A stretch of DNA of 10,749 nt from Rubrobacter sp. (GTDB taxonomy: Bacteria; Actinomycetota; Rubrobacteria; Rubrobacterales; Rubrobacteraceae): NCBI GenBank assembly GCA_016781705.1, contig JADDPV010000135.1:1-10749 (forward strand), read 5' to 3'. Position numbers and translations under genes: made by a program. The notes under the pieces are model-generated. The model saw only the letters and a list, made by a program, of their open reading frames with translations. It was not told where the DNA came from and did not search any database. Shown here one piece after another: positions 1-6,007 of this stretch; position 1 is the stretch's first letter, and the number at the start of each line of letters is the position of its first letter.

Positions 1-250
1 GCCTTCGGATCGGGAGGATATTGACTACCGGAATAGGGGGCAACTTAGGTTAGGCTATGGAGAACAGGAGCGGGCGGTGCTCGTCGAAAGCCCCGACCTC
101 GTTCGCCTCACCACTCCCTCTTCTTCGCATCGCTCTCCTCCGCGACTCGTACTCTACAGGTTAGACGAACGAGCCGGGCGGATTGTGACGCGCGGAGCGG
201 CAGAGCGGCGACGCCGGGCGCGCCGTAGCGTGTGATAACCTCTCCGGCTG
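1..250. other. Leader region upstream of the DUF2723 gene, no gene recognised
   Basis: I see no tRNA, rRNA or convincing coding frame here. A TTGACT hexamer at 21-26 is followed 19 bases later by TAGGTT at 46-51, which fits the loose actinobacterial -10 pattern TAnnnT. That could be a + strand promoter, but it lies about 200 bases from the next gene and is weak. A second candidate -10 lies at 236-241 and is listed separately. The remainder is GC-rich sequence without a strong hairpin or repeat. Confidence 0.4.
233..241 (+). promoter_or_regulatory. Candidate extended -10 element for a leaderless transcript
   Basis: The sequence TGATAACCT has the extended -10 form TGn-TAnnnT. The end of the hexamer is only nine bases before the GTG start at 251, so transcription would begin at or almost at the start codon. 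This matches the absence of a Shine-Dalgarno sequence in front of that GTG. The MarR promoter in this window uses the same TAACCT hexamer. No good -35 hexamer is visible 16-19 bases upstream, so this stays a candidate. Confidence 0.3.
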
Positions 251-1771
251 GTGAAACCCCGAGCGGAGGACAAAAAGGTCGTGGACAAGATCGAGCGGGC
301 GCACCGCCGCCGGTGGGCGGTGCTCGCGGGCGCGGGCGTGGGCCTCTTCGCGTTCGCACTGTACCTGGCGACGCTCGCACCGACGGTCCTCTACTACACG
401 GACCGGATGAAGGACTCGGCCGTGCTGCCGGCTATCGCGTACACGCTCGGGATCAGCCACCCGACCGGCTACCCGACGTACACCTTGCTCACGTACCTGT
501 TCACCTTCCTGCCGTTCGGCGACGTGGCCTACCGGGTGAACCTGGCTTCGGCGGTCTTCGGGGCGGGGGCGGTCGCGCTCCTCTACGCCGTGGGAATCAG
601 GCTGAGTGGGCGCGTCGTCGTGGCCGCTGCGGCCGGCTCTTTGGCGTTCGCCGTCTCCGGGCTGTTCTGGAGCCAGGCCGTGATCGCCGAGGTCTACACG
701 TTGCACGCGCTCTTCCTGGCGCTGAACCTCTTAGTCTTGCTCGTGTGGCGCGAGAAGCGCCAGGACCGCTACCTCCTGCTCGCCGCGTTCCTCATCGGGC
801 TCTCCATGACCCACCACCTCACCAGCGGCCTGCTACTCCCGGCCGCCGCCCTCTTCGTCCTCCTCGTCGAACCCAGGAAGGTTCTGGAGTGGAAGCTCGT
901 GCTCGGCGGGGCCGGGTTGTTCTTGCTGGCGCTCTTGCCCTACGCATACTTGCCCTTGCGGGCGCGCATGGACCCGCCGCTCAACGTCGAGGACCCCTCC
1001 AACTGGGAGCGGTTCGAGGACCTGCTCACGGGCGGGCAGTTCAAGGACAAGATGTGGGCCTTCGGGCCCGCGGAGCTCCCCGGTCGCTTCCTGATGTACC
1101 TCGACCAACTCTCCGGGCAGCTCCACTGGGCGGTCGTGGCGGCCGGCGTCGTCGGCTTCCTGTACCTCCTCTTCAGGGACCGGGCCGCCGCGGTCATGCT
1201 CGGCTTTCTCTACCTCGGTTTCCTCCTGTACGCGCTCGAGTACGACATAGACGACGTCTACTTCTACTTCATCCCGACCTACGCGCTCCTCGCCGTCTGC
1301 GCCAGCGCCGGCCTCGGCGCGATGCTTACGGAAGCTCAAGCCCTCGCCGAAAGGTTCGGGCCAGGCACGCGAAACGCGATCGCGGTCGGGCTCGGCGGTC
1401 TCACGCTCGCCGCTGCGCTCTGGGGCCTCCCCGGGAAGTACCGTGAGGCAGACATGAGCGACGAGTACCGGGGACGCGAGCTCATCGCCATCGTGCAGCG
1501 CGAGGCGGCGCCGGACGCCATAGTCATCCAGCACCGCACCTCGCTCTTCTACATGCTCCTCGTCGAGGGCCGCCGCGGGGACATAGACCTGTGGGGGTAC
1601 GGCCAACCCAACGACGAAAGGGAGATCACCGAAGCCGTAACCGCCGCTCGCGAAGGCCGCCTCTACGTCGTGCCCTCGCCGGGCAAGAGGTCCCAGCCCG
1701 AGATGGCCGGCTACGAGCTGGTCCCCGTCAAAGAAGGCGTACTCTACAGGGTGGAGTCCCCGGAAGGGTAA
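251..1771 (+). CDS. DUF2723 family polytopic membrane protein (GT-C glycosyltransferase-like)
   Basis: 506 residues with about eleven hydrophobic segments, the first at residues 22-44 and others near 103-117, 122-139, 153-166, 173-187, 192-207, 216-233, 293-308, 312-330, 339-358 and 376-393. The N-terminal DUF2723 signature is clear at residues 42-98: LAPTVLYYTD, an Asp/Lys/Asp loop at 51-55, then LGISHPTGYPTY at 67-77. A conserved SQAVIAEVYTLH block follows at 141-152 and an acidic YDIDDVYFYF block at 331-340. The last 110 residues are soluble. The family is related to protein O-mannosyltransferases and other enzymes using lipid-linked sugars, so a role in glycosylating envelope proteins or lipids is likely, but donor and acceptor cannot be read from the sequence. 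The start is GTG with no Shine-Dalgarno upstream; it retains the charged cytoplasmic N-terminus. The gene converges on the acetyltransferase with only 17 bases between stops. Confidence 0.9.
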   Translation: MKPRAEDKKVVDKIERAHRRRWAVLAGAGVGLFAFALYLATLAPTVLYYTDRMKDSAVLPAIAYTLGISHPTGYPTYTLLTYLFTFLPFGDVAYRVNLASAVFGAGAVALLYAVGIRLSGRVVVAAAAGSLAFAVSGLFWSQAVIAEVYTLHALFLALNLLVLLVWREKRQDRYLLLAAFLIGLSMTHHLTSGLLLPAAALFVLLVEPRKVLEWKLVLGGAGLFLLALLPYAYLPLRARMDPPLNVEDPSNWERFEDLLTGGQFKDKMWAFGPAELPGRFLMYLDQLSGQLHWAVVAAGVVGFLYLLFRDRAAAVMLGFLYLGFLLYALEYDIDDVYFYFIPTYALLAVCASAGLGAMLTEAQALAERFGPGTRNAIAVGLGGLTLAAALWGLPGKYREADMSDEYRGRELIAIVQREAAPDAIVIQHRTSLFYMLLVEGRRGDIDLWGYGQPNDEREITEAVTAAREGRLYVVPSPGKRSQPEMAGYELVPVKEGVLYRVESPEG

Positions 1772-1788
1772 CGCCTACCCGACCCGCG

Positions 1789-2538
1789 TCACGCGCGCCG
1801 CGCCGGCTCGAAGACGAAAACGCGGTCCACCGGCACGAAGCCCAGCTTCGCCGCCAGCGCCATGGAGGCCGCGTTAGTCTCCATAGCGCTCCACACCGGC
1901 TCTTTACCGAAGCGACCGCGCATGTGCCGTACCATAAATGCCGCGCAGCGCGCCGCGTGCCCCCGCCTGCGGTACCCGTCGAGCGTGTCTATGGCGACGT
2001 CCCACAGCCCCTCCGTCTCCGACGCCGCGTAGCAGAACGAGACCGGGACGTCGCCCACGAACGCCGCCGCCATGGGCGCATCCCTCTGCAGGGCGCGTTC
2101 CAGCTCCGCCCGGAGCTCCTCCCCAAGCTTCGGTGGCAGCAGGCGCATCTCCTGCGGCCCGGACAGCAGGCGGATCGGTTCGCCCTCCGGCGCTTCCGGC
2201 AGCCTCTCCTCCGCGCCGAGGAGGTGCAGCGCCGCGGGCCGCGCCTCCCGGCCCGGTAGCGCCTCCGCAACGAGCGAGACGTTCTCCGGCATGGCGATCA
2301 CCTCGCCCCTATCCCCGTCGCGCGCGACGGCCTCCGAGATCGCCCCTCGCGCCGGCCGACCCACGACGCAGACCAGCCCCTCTTCCCCGTCGCGCGCCAC
2401 GAAGCTGAGGTTCGCCGCATCTTCTTCGAGGCCGAGGACCTCGCAGTGTCCCTCCAGCAGCGTCGCCCGCGTCTCGACGAAGCGCGGTATGTCCGGCAGG
2501 AGCGCGGCGAGGCGGGCGGTTTGCTCCGGCGAGACCAC
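1789..2538 (-). CDS. GNAT family N-acetyltransferase
   Basis: 249 residues. The C-terminal third carries the GNAT fold. The acetyl-CoA pyrophosphate loop (motif A) is at about residues 180-205, with DVAIDTLDGYRRRGHA providing the R/Q-x-x-G-x-A turn at R190-A195. Motif B follows with N222, S225 and KLGF at 231-234. Residues 1-150 do not resemble a second standard GNAT domain; they are probably a divergent N-terminal half as seen in larger members. The substrate is unknown. The start is GTG, one base after the stop of the thioesterase gene, so translation is probably coupled and the gene is last in the acyl-CoA cluster. Its stop nearly abuts that of the DUF2723 gene on the other strand. The family call is firm; the acceptor cannot be inferred from the neighbours. 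Confidence 0.85.
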   Translation of the reverse strand: MVSPEQTARLAALLPDIPRFVETRATLLEGHCEVLGLEEDAANLSFVARDGEEGLVCVVGRPARGAISEAVARDGDRGEVIAMPENVSLVAEALPGREARPAALHLLGAEERLPEAPEGEPIRLLSGPQEMRLLPPKLGEELRAELERALQRDAPMAAAFVGDVPVSFCYAASETEGLWDVAIDTLDGYRRRGHAARCAAFMVRHMRGRFGKEPVWSAMETNAASMALAAKLGFVPVDRVFVFEPARRA

Positions 2539-2539
2539 G

Positions 2540-2941
2540 CTACGCCCGGACCTCGGAGACGCGAGCGAGGAAGCCTTCGGGCAGGCGGCGCGCCTTCCCC
2601 GTGGCGATGTCTATGCAGCCGTGGCGGGTGTAGCCGGAGGCGACCTCCTCTTCGCCCCGCAAGACGGCATACTCGAAGCGCAGCGTGGCGCGCTTCGGCT
2701 CGGCGAGCTGCGTGCGCACCGTCAGCTCGTCGTCGAAGCGGGCGGCGCGTTTGTAGAACAGGCGCGCCTCGACCACGACGAAGCCCATGCCGCGCTCCTC
2801 CATCTCGCGGTAGGAGAAGCCCATCGCGCGCATCCACTCGACGCGGCCTACCTCGAAGTAGGAGAGGTAGTTAGCGTTGTTGGCTATCCGTTGGGCGTCA
2901 GTCTCCCCGTAGCGGACGCGCAGGGTGGTCTCGTGGATCAC
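2540..2941 (-). CDS. 4-hydroxybenzoyl-CoA thioesterase (4HBT) family acyl-CoA thioesterase
   Basis: 133 residues, the usual size of a single hot-dog domain. The signature segment is VRYGETDAQRIANNANYLSYFE (in two parts: VRYGETDAQ at 9-17, RIANNANYLSYFE at 18-30), with the conserved catalytic-type Asp at D15 and the long helix VGRVEWMRAMGF at 31-42. The family hydrolyses acyl-CoA thioesters in the cytoplasm. One oddity: the position normally occupied by Gly after DA-x is Arg18 (codon CGG), and the usual His near position 21 is Asn, although Asn variants are known in the family. The start is GTG at 2941, and its first bases overlap the TGA of the enoyl-CoA hydratase gene (GTGA), so the two are co-translated. 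Likely role: releasing free acids from CoA intermediates handled by the upstream enzymes. The natural acyl group is not predictable. Confidence 0.88.
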   Translation of the reverse strand: MIHETTLRVRYGETDAQRIANNANYLSYFEVGRVEWMRAMGFSYREMEERGMGFVVVEARLFYKRAARFDDELTVRTQLAEPKRATLRFEYAVLRGEEEVASGYTRHGCIDIATGKARRLPEGFLARVSEVRA

Positions 2942-3711
2942 CTTCCCTCGAACCGCGCCTTGCGCTTCTCAACGAAGGCGCCCATGCCCTCGCAGGCGTC
3001 CTCGGTGGAGAAGCACAGGGCGAACTGGTCCGCCTCGTACTCCAGGCCGCTGATGAGGTCGGTGTCGAGGGCGCGGTTGGCGGCGGCCTTGGCGAGCCGA
3101 ACGGAGATCGGGCCGTTGGCGGCGATCTCGCTCGCGAGCTTCTTCGCCTCGTTCAGGGCCTCGCCCCGAGGCACGACGCGGTTGGCGAGGTTGATCATGC
3201 GCGCCTCGTCGGCGCCTATCTTCCGGCCGGAGAAGATCATCTCCTTCGCGATCCCCGGTCCCACGAGCCGCGGCAAGCGCTGCGTCCCCCCGAGCCCCGG
3301 CAGGATCCCCAGAGACACCTCCGGGAACCCGAAGAGCGCGTTCTCGGAGGCGATCCTTATGTCGCAGGCCAGCGCGACCTCGCACCCCCCGCCCAGAGCG
3401 AACCCGTTGACCGCGGCGATGGTCGGGATGGGGCTGCGGTCCAAGAGCGCCGTCGCCGCGTGCCCGAGCTCCGCGAACCTCTTGGCCTCCAGCGGGCTCA
3501 TCTCCCTCATCGCCGCGATGTCCACCCCCGCGACGAACGCCCGCTCCCCCGCCCCGGTCACGATCACCGCCCGCGGCGAGTCGCCCTCCAGGTCGAGGAG
3601 CACCTGTCCTAGCTCCTCCACGACCTGAGGGTTCAGCGCGTTCAGCTTGTCCTGCCGGTCTATGGTGACGGTGGCGACGCCGTCTTCGCGCTCCAGTTTG
3701 ACAAAGTCCAT
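2938..3711 (-). CDS. Enoyl-CoA hydratase/isomerase (crotonase) family protein
   Basis: 257 residues, the standard length for a bacterial crotonase. The CoA-binding and oxyanion-hole segments are intact: AFVAGVDI at 58-65 and GFALGGGCEVALACD at 103-117. Both catalytic acids of true hydratases are present, Glu111 in GGGCE and Glu131 in FGFPEVSLGI, followed by PGLGGTQRLPRLVG at 138-151. This supports hydration of 2-enoyl-CoA to 3-hydroxyacyl-CoA rather than only isomerase or dehalogenase chemistry. The ATG at 3711 is preceded by AGGGAGG with five bases of spacing. A block of 8-base repeats lies just upstream. The gene overlaps the thioesterase by four bases and follows the B12-binding mutase subunit by 150 bases, which suggests fatty or branched-chain acid breakdown. 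Chain-length preference is not evident. Confidence 0.92.
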   Translation of the reverse strand: MDFVKLEREDGVATVTIDRQDKLNALNPQVVEELGQVLLDLEGDSPRAVIVTGAGERAFVAGVDIAAMREMSPLEAKRFAELGHAATALLDRSPIPTIAAVNGFALGGGCEVALACDIRIASENALFGFPEVSLGILPGLGGTQRLPRLVGPGIAKEMIFSGRKIGADEARMINLANRVVPRGEALNEAKKLASEIAANGPISVRLAKAAANRALDTDLISGLEYEADQFALCFSTEDACEGMGAFVEKRKARFEGR

Positions 3712-3727
3712 GTCGGCCTCCCTTCGG

Positions 3728-3759
3728 TCGGCAGCCTGTCAGCATTTCAGCTAATCAGC
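3728..3759 (-). repeat. 8-base tandem repeat block D
   Basis: On the - strand four units follow one another at exact 8-base spacing: GCTGATTA, GCTGAAAT, GCTGACAG, GCTGCCGA. The block ends about 10 bases before the Shine-Dalgarno of the enoyl-CoA hydratase gene. It matches block B (4265-4296) at 19 of 22 positions over the core 3738-3759 versus 4275-4296, and all three differences are transitions. Confidence 0.7.
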
Positions 3760-3850
3760 TTCTCGGTTTCGATCGTCGCTGGTATCCCGCAAGCTGCCGC
3801 TCAGCCTATCCGGATCGCCGCGTTCGACGGGACGACCTTTTCGCGGCCCA

Positions 3851-3874
3851 GGACTTGCCGACTAGCTGACCAGC
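3851..3874 (-). repeat. 8-base tandem repeat block C, overlapping the mutase subunit stop
   Basis: On the - strand three units at 8-base spacing, GCTGGTCA, GCTAGTCG and GCAAGTCC, each begin with GC. The TAG stop codon of the mutase subunit gene (3862-3864) lies inside the second unit, so the last residues of that protein (LVS) are written by the repeat. It is the most degenerate of the four blocks and is included mainly because its phase and spacing match the others. Confidence 0.5.
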
Positions 3875-4257
3875 TCCTGACGCAGGTACTCTACAGCCTT
3901 TTTCGTCGGCGTTCCGGGGGTGAAAATCTCGCCGACGCCCATCTCCTTGAGCTTGGGAATGTCGCTCTTGGGGATGGTGCCGCCGACGAAGACCAGGACA
4001 TCGTCGGCGTCGTTCTCCTTGAGGAGTTCGATGATCTTGGGGACGAGCGTCATGTGAGCGCCCGAGAGGATGGAGACGCCGATGGCCTGGGCGTCCTCCT
4101 GGATCGTGGCCTCGACGACCTGTTCGGGGGTTTGATGGAGCCCCGTGTAGATCACCTCCATCCCCGCGTCGCGCAGGGCGCGTGCGATGATCTTGGCCCC
4201 CCGGTCGTGCCCGTCGAGCCCGACTTTGGCGACGACCACTCGAATTGTCTCGGCCAC
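3862..4257 (-). CDS. Stand-alone cobalamin-binding (small) subunit of a methylmalonyl-CoA-type mutase
   Basis: 131 residues forming one B12-binding domain. The cobalt-coordinating base-off motif DxHxxG is D15-G-H17-D-R-G20, followed by the SxL element at S62-I-L64 and the GG element at G92-G93 in VFVGGTIP. Flanking segments such as KVGLDGHDRGAKII at 11-24 match the C-terminal domain of acyl-CoA mutases. It must pair with a separate large subunit carrying the TIM barrel to isomerise methylmalonyl-CoA, isobutyryl-CoA, 2-hydroxyisobutyryl-CoA or ethylmalonyl-CoA; the small subunit alone does not tell which. The start is GTG at 4257 with AAGGAGG four bases upstream. Upstream on the same strand lies only a truncated large-subunit relic (5556-5835), so the local partner has been lost. 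Repeat blocks A and B precede the gene and block C overlaps its stop. Confidence 0.9.
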   Translation of the reverse strand: MAETIRVVVAKVGLDGHDRGAKIIARALRDAGMEVIYTGLHQTPEQVVEATIQEDAQAIGVSILSGAHMTLVPKIIELLKENDADDVLVFVGGTIPKSDIPKLKEMGVGEIFTPGTPTKKAVEYLRQELVS

Positions 4258-4264
4258 GGCGCCT

Positions 4265-4296
4265 CCTTAAGCTGGTCAGCACTTCGGCTAGTCAGC
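4265..4296 (-). repeat. 8-base tandem repeat block B
   Basis: On the - strand four units at exact 8-base spacing: GCTGACTA, GCCGAAGT, GCTGACCA, GCTTAAGG. The last unit runs into the Shine-Dalgarno (AAGGAGG) of the mutase subunit gene, so the block occupies the immediate 5' untranslated region. It is the closest relative of block D, which sits in the corresponding position before the next gene. Confidence 0.7.
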
Positions 4297-4411
4297 ACTC
4301 GGCTTTTCCACCGTTCGGCTCGCGACTCGCCGCGCCTCACGCAACGGCTCCCGGCGGGACCGTGTCCCTCGGCAAGCGGCCTGCCCGACGCTGGAAGGCG
4401 ACGAACCGCGC

Positions 4412-4443
4412 ACTCCAGCCGACGAGCCGACCGGCTGACTAAC
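4412..4443 (-). repeat. 8-base tandem repeat block A
   Basis: On the - strand four units at exact 8-base spacing: GTTAGTCA, GCCGGTCG, GCTCGTCG, GCTGGAGT. Three of the four begin with GC and share the GTCG/GTCA ending seen in the other blocks. It starts directly after the AT-rich patch that may be a promoter. Confidence 0.5.
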
Positions 4444-4449
4444 TTTATA
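4444..4449 (-). promoter_or_regulatory. Candidate -10 box (TATAAA) for the mutase subunit cluster
   Basis: Read on the - strand, the AT-rich patch is TAATATAAAG and contains TATAAA at 4449-4444. It stands out from the surrounding GC-rich sequence and faces the mutase subunit gene, which would give a leader of roughly 180 bases containing repeat blocks A and B. The hexamers at the expected -35 distance (CGGCTG or GCGGCT) are poor, so this is only a candidate. Confidence 0.3.
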
Positions 4450-4551
4450 TTACCGGAGCCTCGCGCCAGCCGCCCGAAACGGGGGCCGCAATGCTTCTGG
4501 CTCCAAATGTTCCTTCTCCCACGTCGGCGCTCGCACCCTCGTGAGCTTCGA

Positions 4552-5555
4552 TCAACTCCCGGCCGGCGAGTCCTGGTTCGTAACCAGCACCGTCTTGCCG
4601 GAGATCTCGCGCGCGCGGCCTGCGCCTCGAGCGAGCGCCTCGGCCGCCCGCTCCAACGGGAACGCGCGCGAGGGTTCGGGGCGGAGCGCCCCTTCCCCGT
4701 ACCAATACGCCTCGGCGATGGAGGCCCGCACCTTCTCGGGCTCACGCCTGAGGTAGCCGCCCCAATCTACACCCGCCACCGCGCAGTTTTTCAACAGCAC
4801 ACACCAGGCTGGCGCCTCCGGTACCCAACGGCTCGCGAACCCCACCACGAAGACCATGCCCTCCCACACCACGCAGCGTAAAGAAGCGTCGAAAGCGTCG
4901 CCGCCCACGGGGTCGAAGACGACATCGGCGCCCCGGTCGGTGGTGATCTCGAGGACCCGATCGCGTACGTCCTCCCACGCGTAATCGAGCACGTGGTCCG
5001 CCCCGCGCTCTGCCGCCACCCGCAAGCTCTCCGGGCTGCCGCCCGTGGCGATCACGGCGGCTCCCAGCCTCTTGCCGATCTCCACGGCGGCGCGGCCGAC
5101 GTTCCCCGACGCCCCATGTACCAGCAGCACCTCGCCTTCTCACAGGCGCACCCTGTGGGTAAGGGCGAGGTGGGCGGTGCCGTAGGCGACGGGGAAGGCG
5201 GCTGTCGAGGGGAAGTCCATCCCTTCCGGCACCGGCACCACGCGCGCCGCCGCGACGACGACCTCCTCCGCGTACCCGCCGTGCCCGAGCGTGGCCATGA
5301 CCCGGTCGCCGGGCCTCAGGTCTTCGGCGCCCTCGCCCACCTCCACGACTACGCCCGAGACCTCGAAGCCGGGGCTGAACGGGAAAGGCGGCTTGAACTA
5401 GTAGCGCCCCGAGATCACGAGGTTGTCGGCGAAGTTGACCCCCGCCGCCCGCACCGAGGTAAGCACCTCCCCGGCGGCGGGGGCGGCGATCCCGCCTCTT
5501 CGAGAACGAGGGTGGAGGGCTCCCCCCGCTCTTTGCACAGCACCGCCCTCACCAT
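4552..5555 (-). pseudogene. Zinc-type NADPH:quinone oxidoreductase family gene, inactivated
   Basis: Read with its lesions repaired, this is a complete medium-chain dehydrogenase of about 333 residues. It begins MVRAVLCKERGEPSTLVLEE at 5555 and contains GVNFADNLVISGRY and PGFEVSGVVVEVGEG. Next come GDRVMATLGHGGYAEEV and the dinucleotide-binding turn VHGASGNVG near 5120-5094, and it ends with KTVLVTN. The family reduces quinones or enones with NADPH in the cytoplasm. Three lesions are visible: a one-base loss near 5491-5493, where the frame changes from EEAG to IAAPAAGEVL; an in-frame TAG at 5398-5400, probably from CAG since relatives read GRYQ; and an in-frame TGA at 5140-5142. The last 192 codons remain open and could be mistaken for a small intact gene. 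Its start is fused in frame to the mutase relic upstream. Confidence 0.88.
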
Positions 5556-5835
5556 TCGTCCCTTCTTGAAGCGCCTGTTGGTCTCGGCGGCGTCACCGTA
5601 GCCGGCGAACTGGCGAATGGTCCACAGTCAGCCGCGGTACATGTTCGGCTAGACGCCGCGGGTGTAAGGGTACTCGCTAGGGTATCCGATCTTCTCCTCG
5701 AAGTCACCCTCGACGTCCTCGGGCGTGTACAGCGGCTTGACCGGCACGCCGCTCATCGTGGAGAACTCGGCGTCCCGCTCTCCCGCTTCCGTAGGCCTCT
5801 TCCCAGCGGTCCTTCGCCGACTTCCTGGTATCCAA
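5556..5835 (-). pseudogene. N-terminal relic of a methylmalonyl-CoA mutase large subunit
   Basis: From a TTG at 5835, preceded by GGGAGGAGG (5853-5845), the frame reads KSAKDRWEEAY. After a one-base shift near 5790 it continues GERDAEFSTMSGVPVKPLYTP, EDVEGDFEEKIGYPSEYPYT and RGV, then TAG (5651-5649), PNMYRG, TGA (5630-5628), LWTIRQFAGYGDAAETNRRFK. These are the hallmark first 90 or so residues of acyl-CoA mutase large subunits, which end RGxxPxMYRGRxWTxRQxAG and ETNRRFKYLL in intact members. The TAG replaces the usual Tyr codon and the TGA replaces Arg. Immediately after NRRFK the sequence becomes the start of the quinone oxidoreductase in the same frame, so some 450 or more codons of the catalytic barrel are missing. 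This was very probably the large-subunit partner of the B12 subunit at 3862-4257. Confidence 0.88.
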
Positions 5836-5935
5836 AACCGTGCGCCTCCTCCCGCGCCGAACTGCCCGGATTCGATGTGCAAACTGTATAGCACACACCC
5901 GAATCCGCCCCTCCTAGAACCGCCGCCACAAACGC

Positions 5936-5964
5936 TTGACAACCTGGAGATGTAGGTGTAACCT
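5936..5964 (+). promoter_or_regulatory. Promoter of the MarR operon (TTGACA-17-TAACCT)
   Basis: A perfect -35 hexamer TTGACA at 5936-5941 is separated by 17 bases from TAACCT at 5959-5964, which fits the actinobacterial TAnnnT -10 pattern. The predicted transcription start falls at about 5970-5972, inside the palindrome at 5966-5979, and leaves a leader of some 36 bases with AGGAGGAG in front of the GTG at 6008. Confidence 0.65.
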
Positions 5965-5965
5965 C

Positions 5966-5979
5966 CAACTAAATAGTTG
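5966..5979 (+). promoter_or_regulatory. Palindromic MarR-type operator candidate
   Basis: CAACTA-AA-TAGTTG is a perfect inverted repeat with six-base arms and a two-base centre, AT-rich in otherwise GC-rich DNA. It begins one base after the -10 hexamer and covers the predicted transcription start. A further AACTA at 5988-5992 forms a wider partial repeat with TAGTT at 5974-5978. MarR dimers typically bind such AT-rich palindromes at their own promoters, so autorepression by the adjacent gene product is the natural reading. Confidence 0.6.
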
Positions 5980-6007
5980 TGCCTTCGAACTAGTAGGAGG
6001 AGAGGGC

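Larger units (their letters stand above)
4258..4551. other. Intergenic region between quinone oxidoreductase relic and mutase subunit
   Basis: Almost 300 bases without a gene I can support. It contains repeat blocks A and B and one AT-rich patch near 4441-4452, the only such patch in the region. I looked for the conserved boxes of a cobalamin riboswitch because a B12-dependent subunit follows, and did not find them. A short CCCG-TTT-CGGG hairpin can be drawn near 4477-4487, but it has no U-tract. Small open frames here show no recognisable protein features. Confidence 0.5.
5836..6007. promoter_or_regulatory. Divergent intergenic region between mutase relic and MarR gene
   Basis: On the + strand it holds the MarR promoter and operator, listed separately. 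On the - strand a TATACA hexamer (5890-5885) lies about 30 bases upstream of the GGGAGGAGG ribosome site of the mutase relic, and may be the surviving -10 of that dead transcription unit; no clear -35 accompanies it. Confidence 0.4.

Noticed and set aside
232..1446. A 404-codon + strand frame overlapping the DUF2723 gene
   Set aside because: It is an out-of-frame shadow rich in Arg, Gly and Pro; the DUF2723 frame explains the region completely.
1772..1788. A bidirectional terminator between convergent genes
   Set aside because: The gap is only 17 bases with no stem-loop and no T-run on either strand. The 14-base gap at 6999-7012 is likewise empty.
2072..3628. A 518-codon open frame on the + strand
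   Set aside because: It lies opposite the acetyltransferase, thioesterase and enoyl-CoA hydratase genes, all of which have clear family motifs. Its translation is rich in Ala, Arg and Ser without any domain, as expected for the antisense of GC-rich genes.
4258..4443. A cobalamin riboswitch before the B12-binding subunit
   Set aside because: I could not find the conserved B12-box sequences or the expected helices; the region is mostly 8-base repeats and GC-rich filler. A covariance-model scan would settle it.
3728..4443. A CRISPR array suggested by the phased repeats
   Set aside because: The units are 8 bases long, degenerate and directly adjacent, with no constant 23-40 base repeats or unique spacers and no cas genes nearby.
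5936..6007. A longer N-terminus for the MarR protein starting at 5936
   Set aside because: It would translate the -35, -10 and palindrome. The GTG at 6008 has a strong Shine-Dalgarno and gives a normal MarR length.
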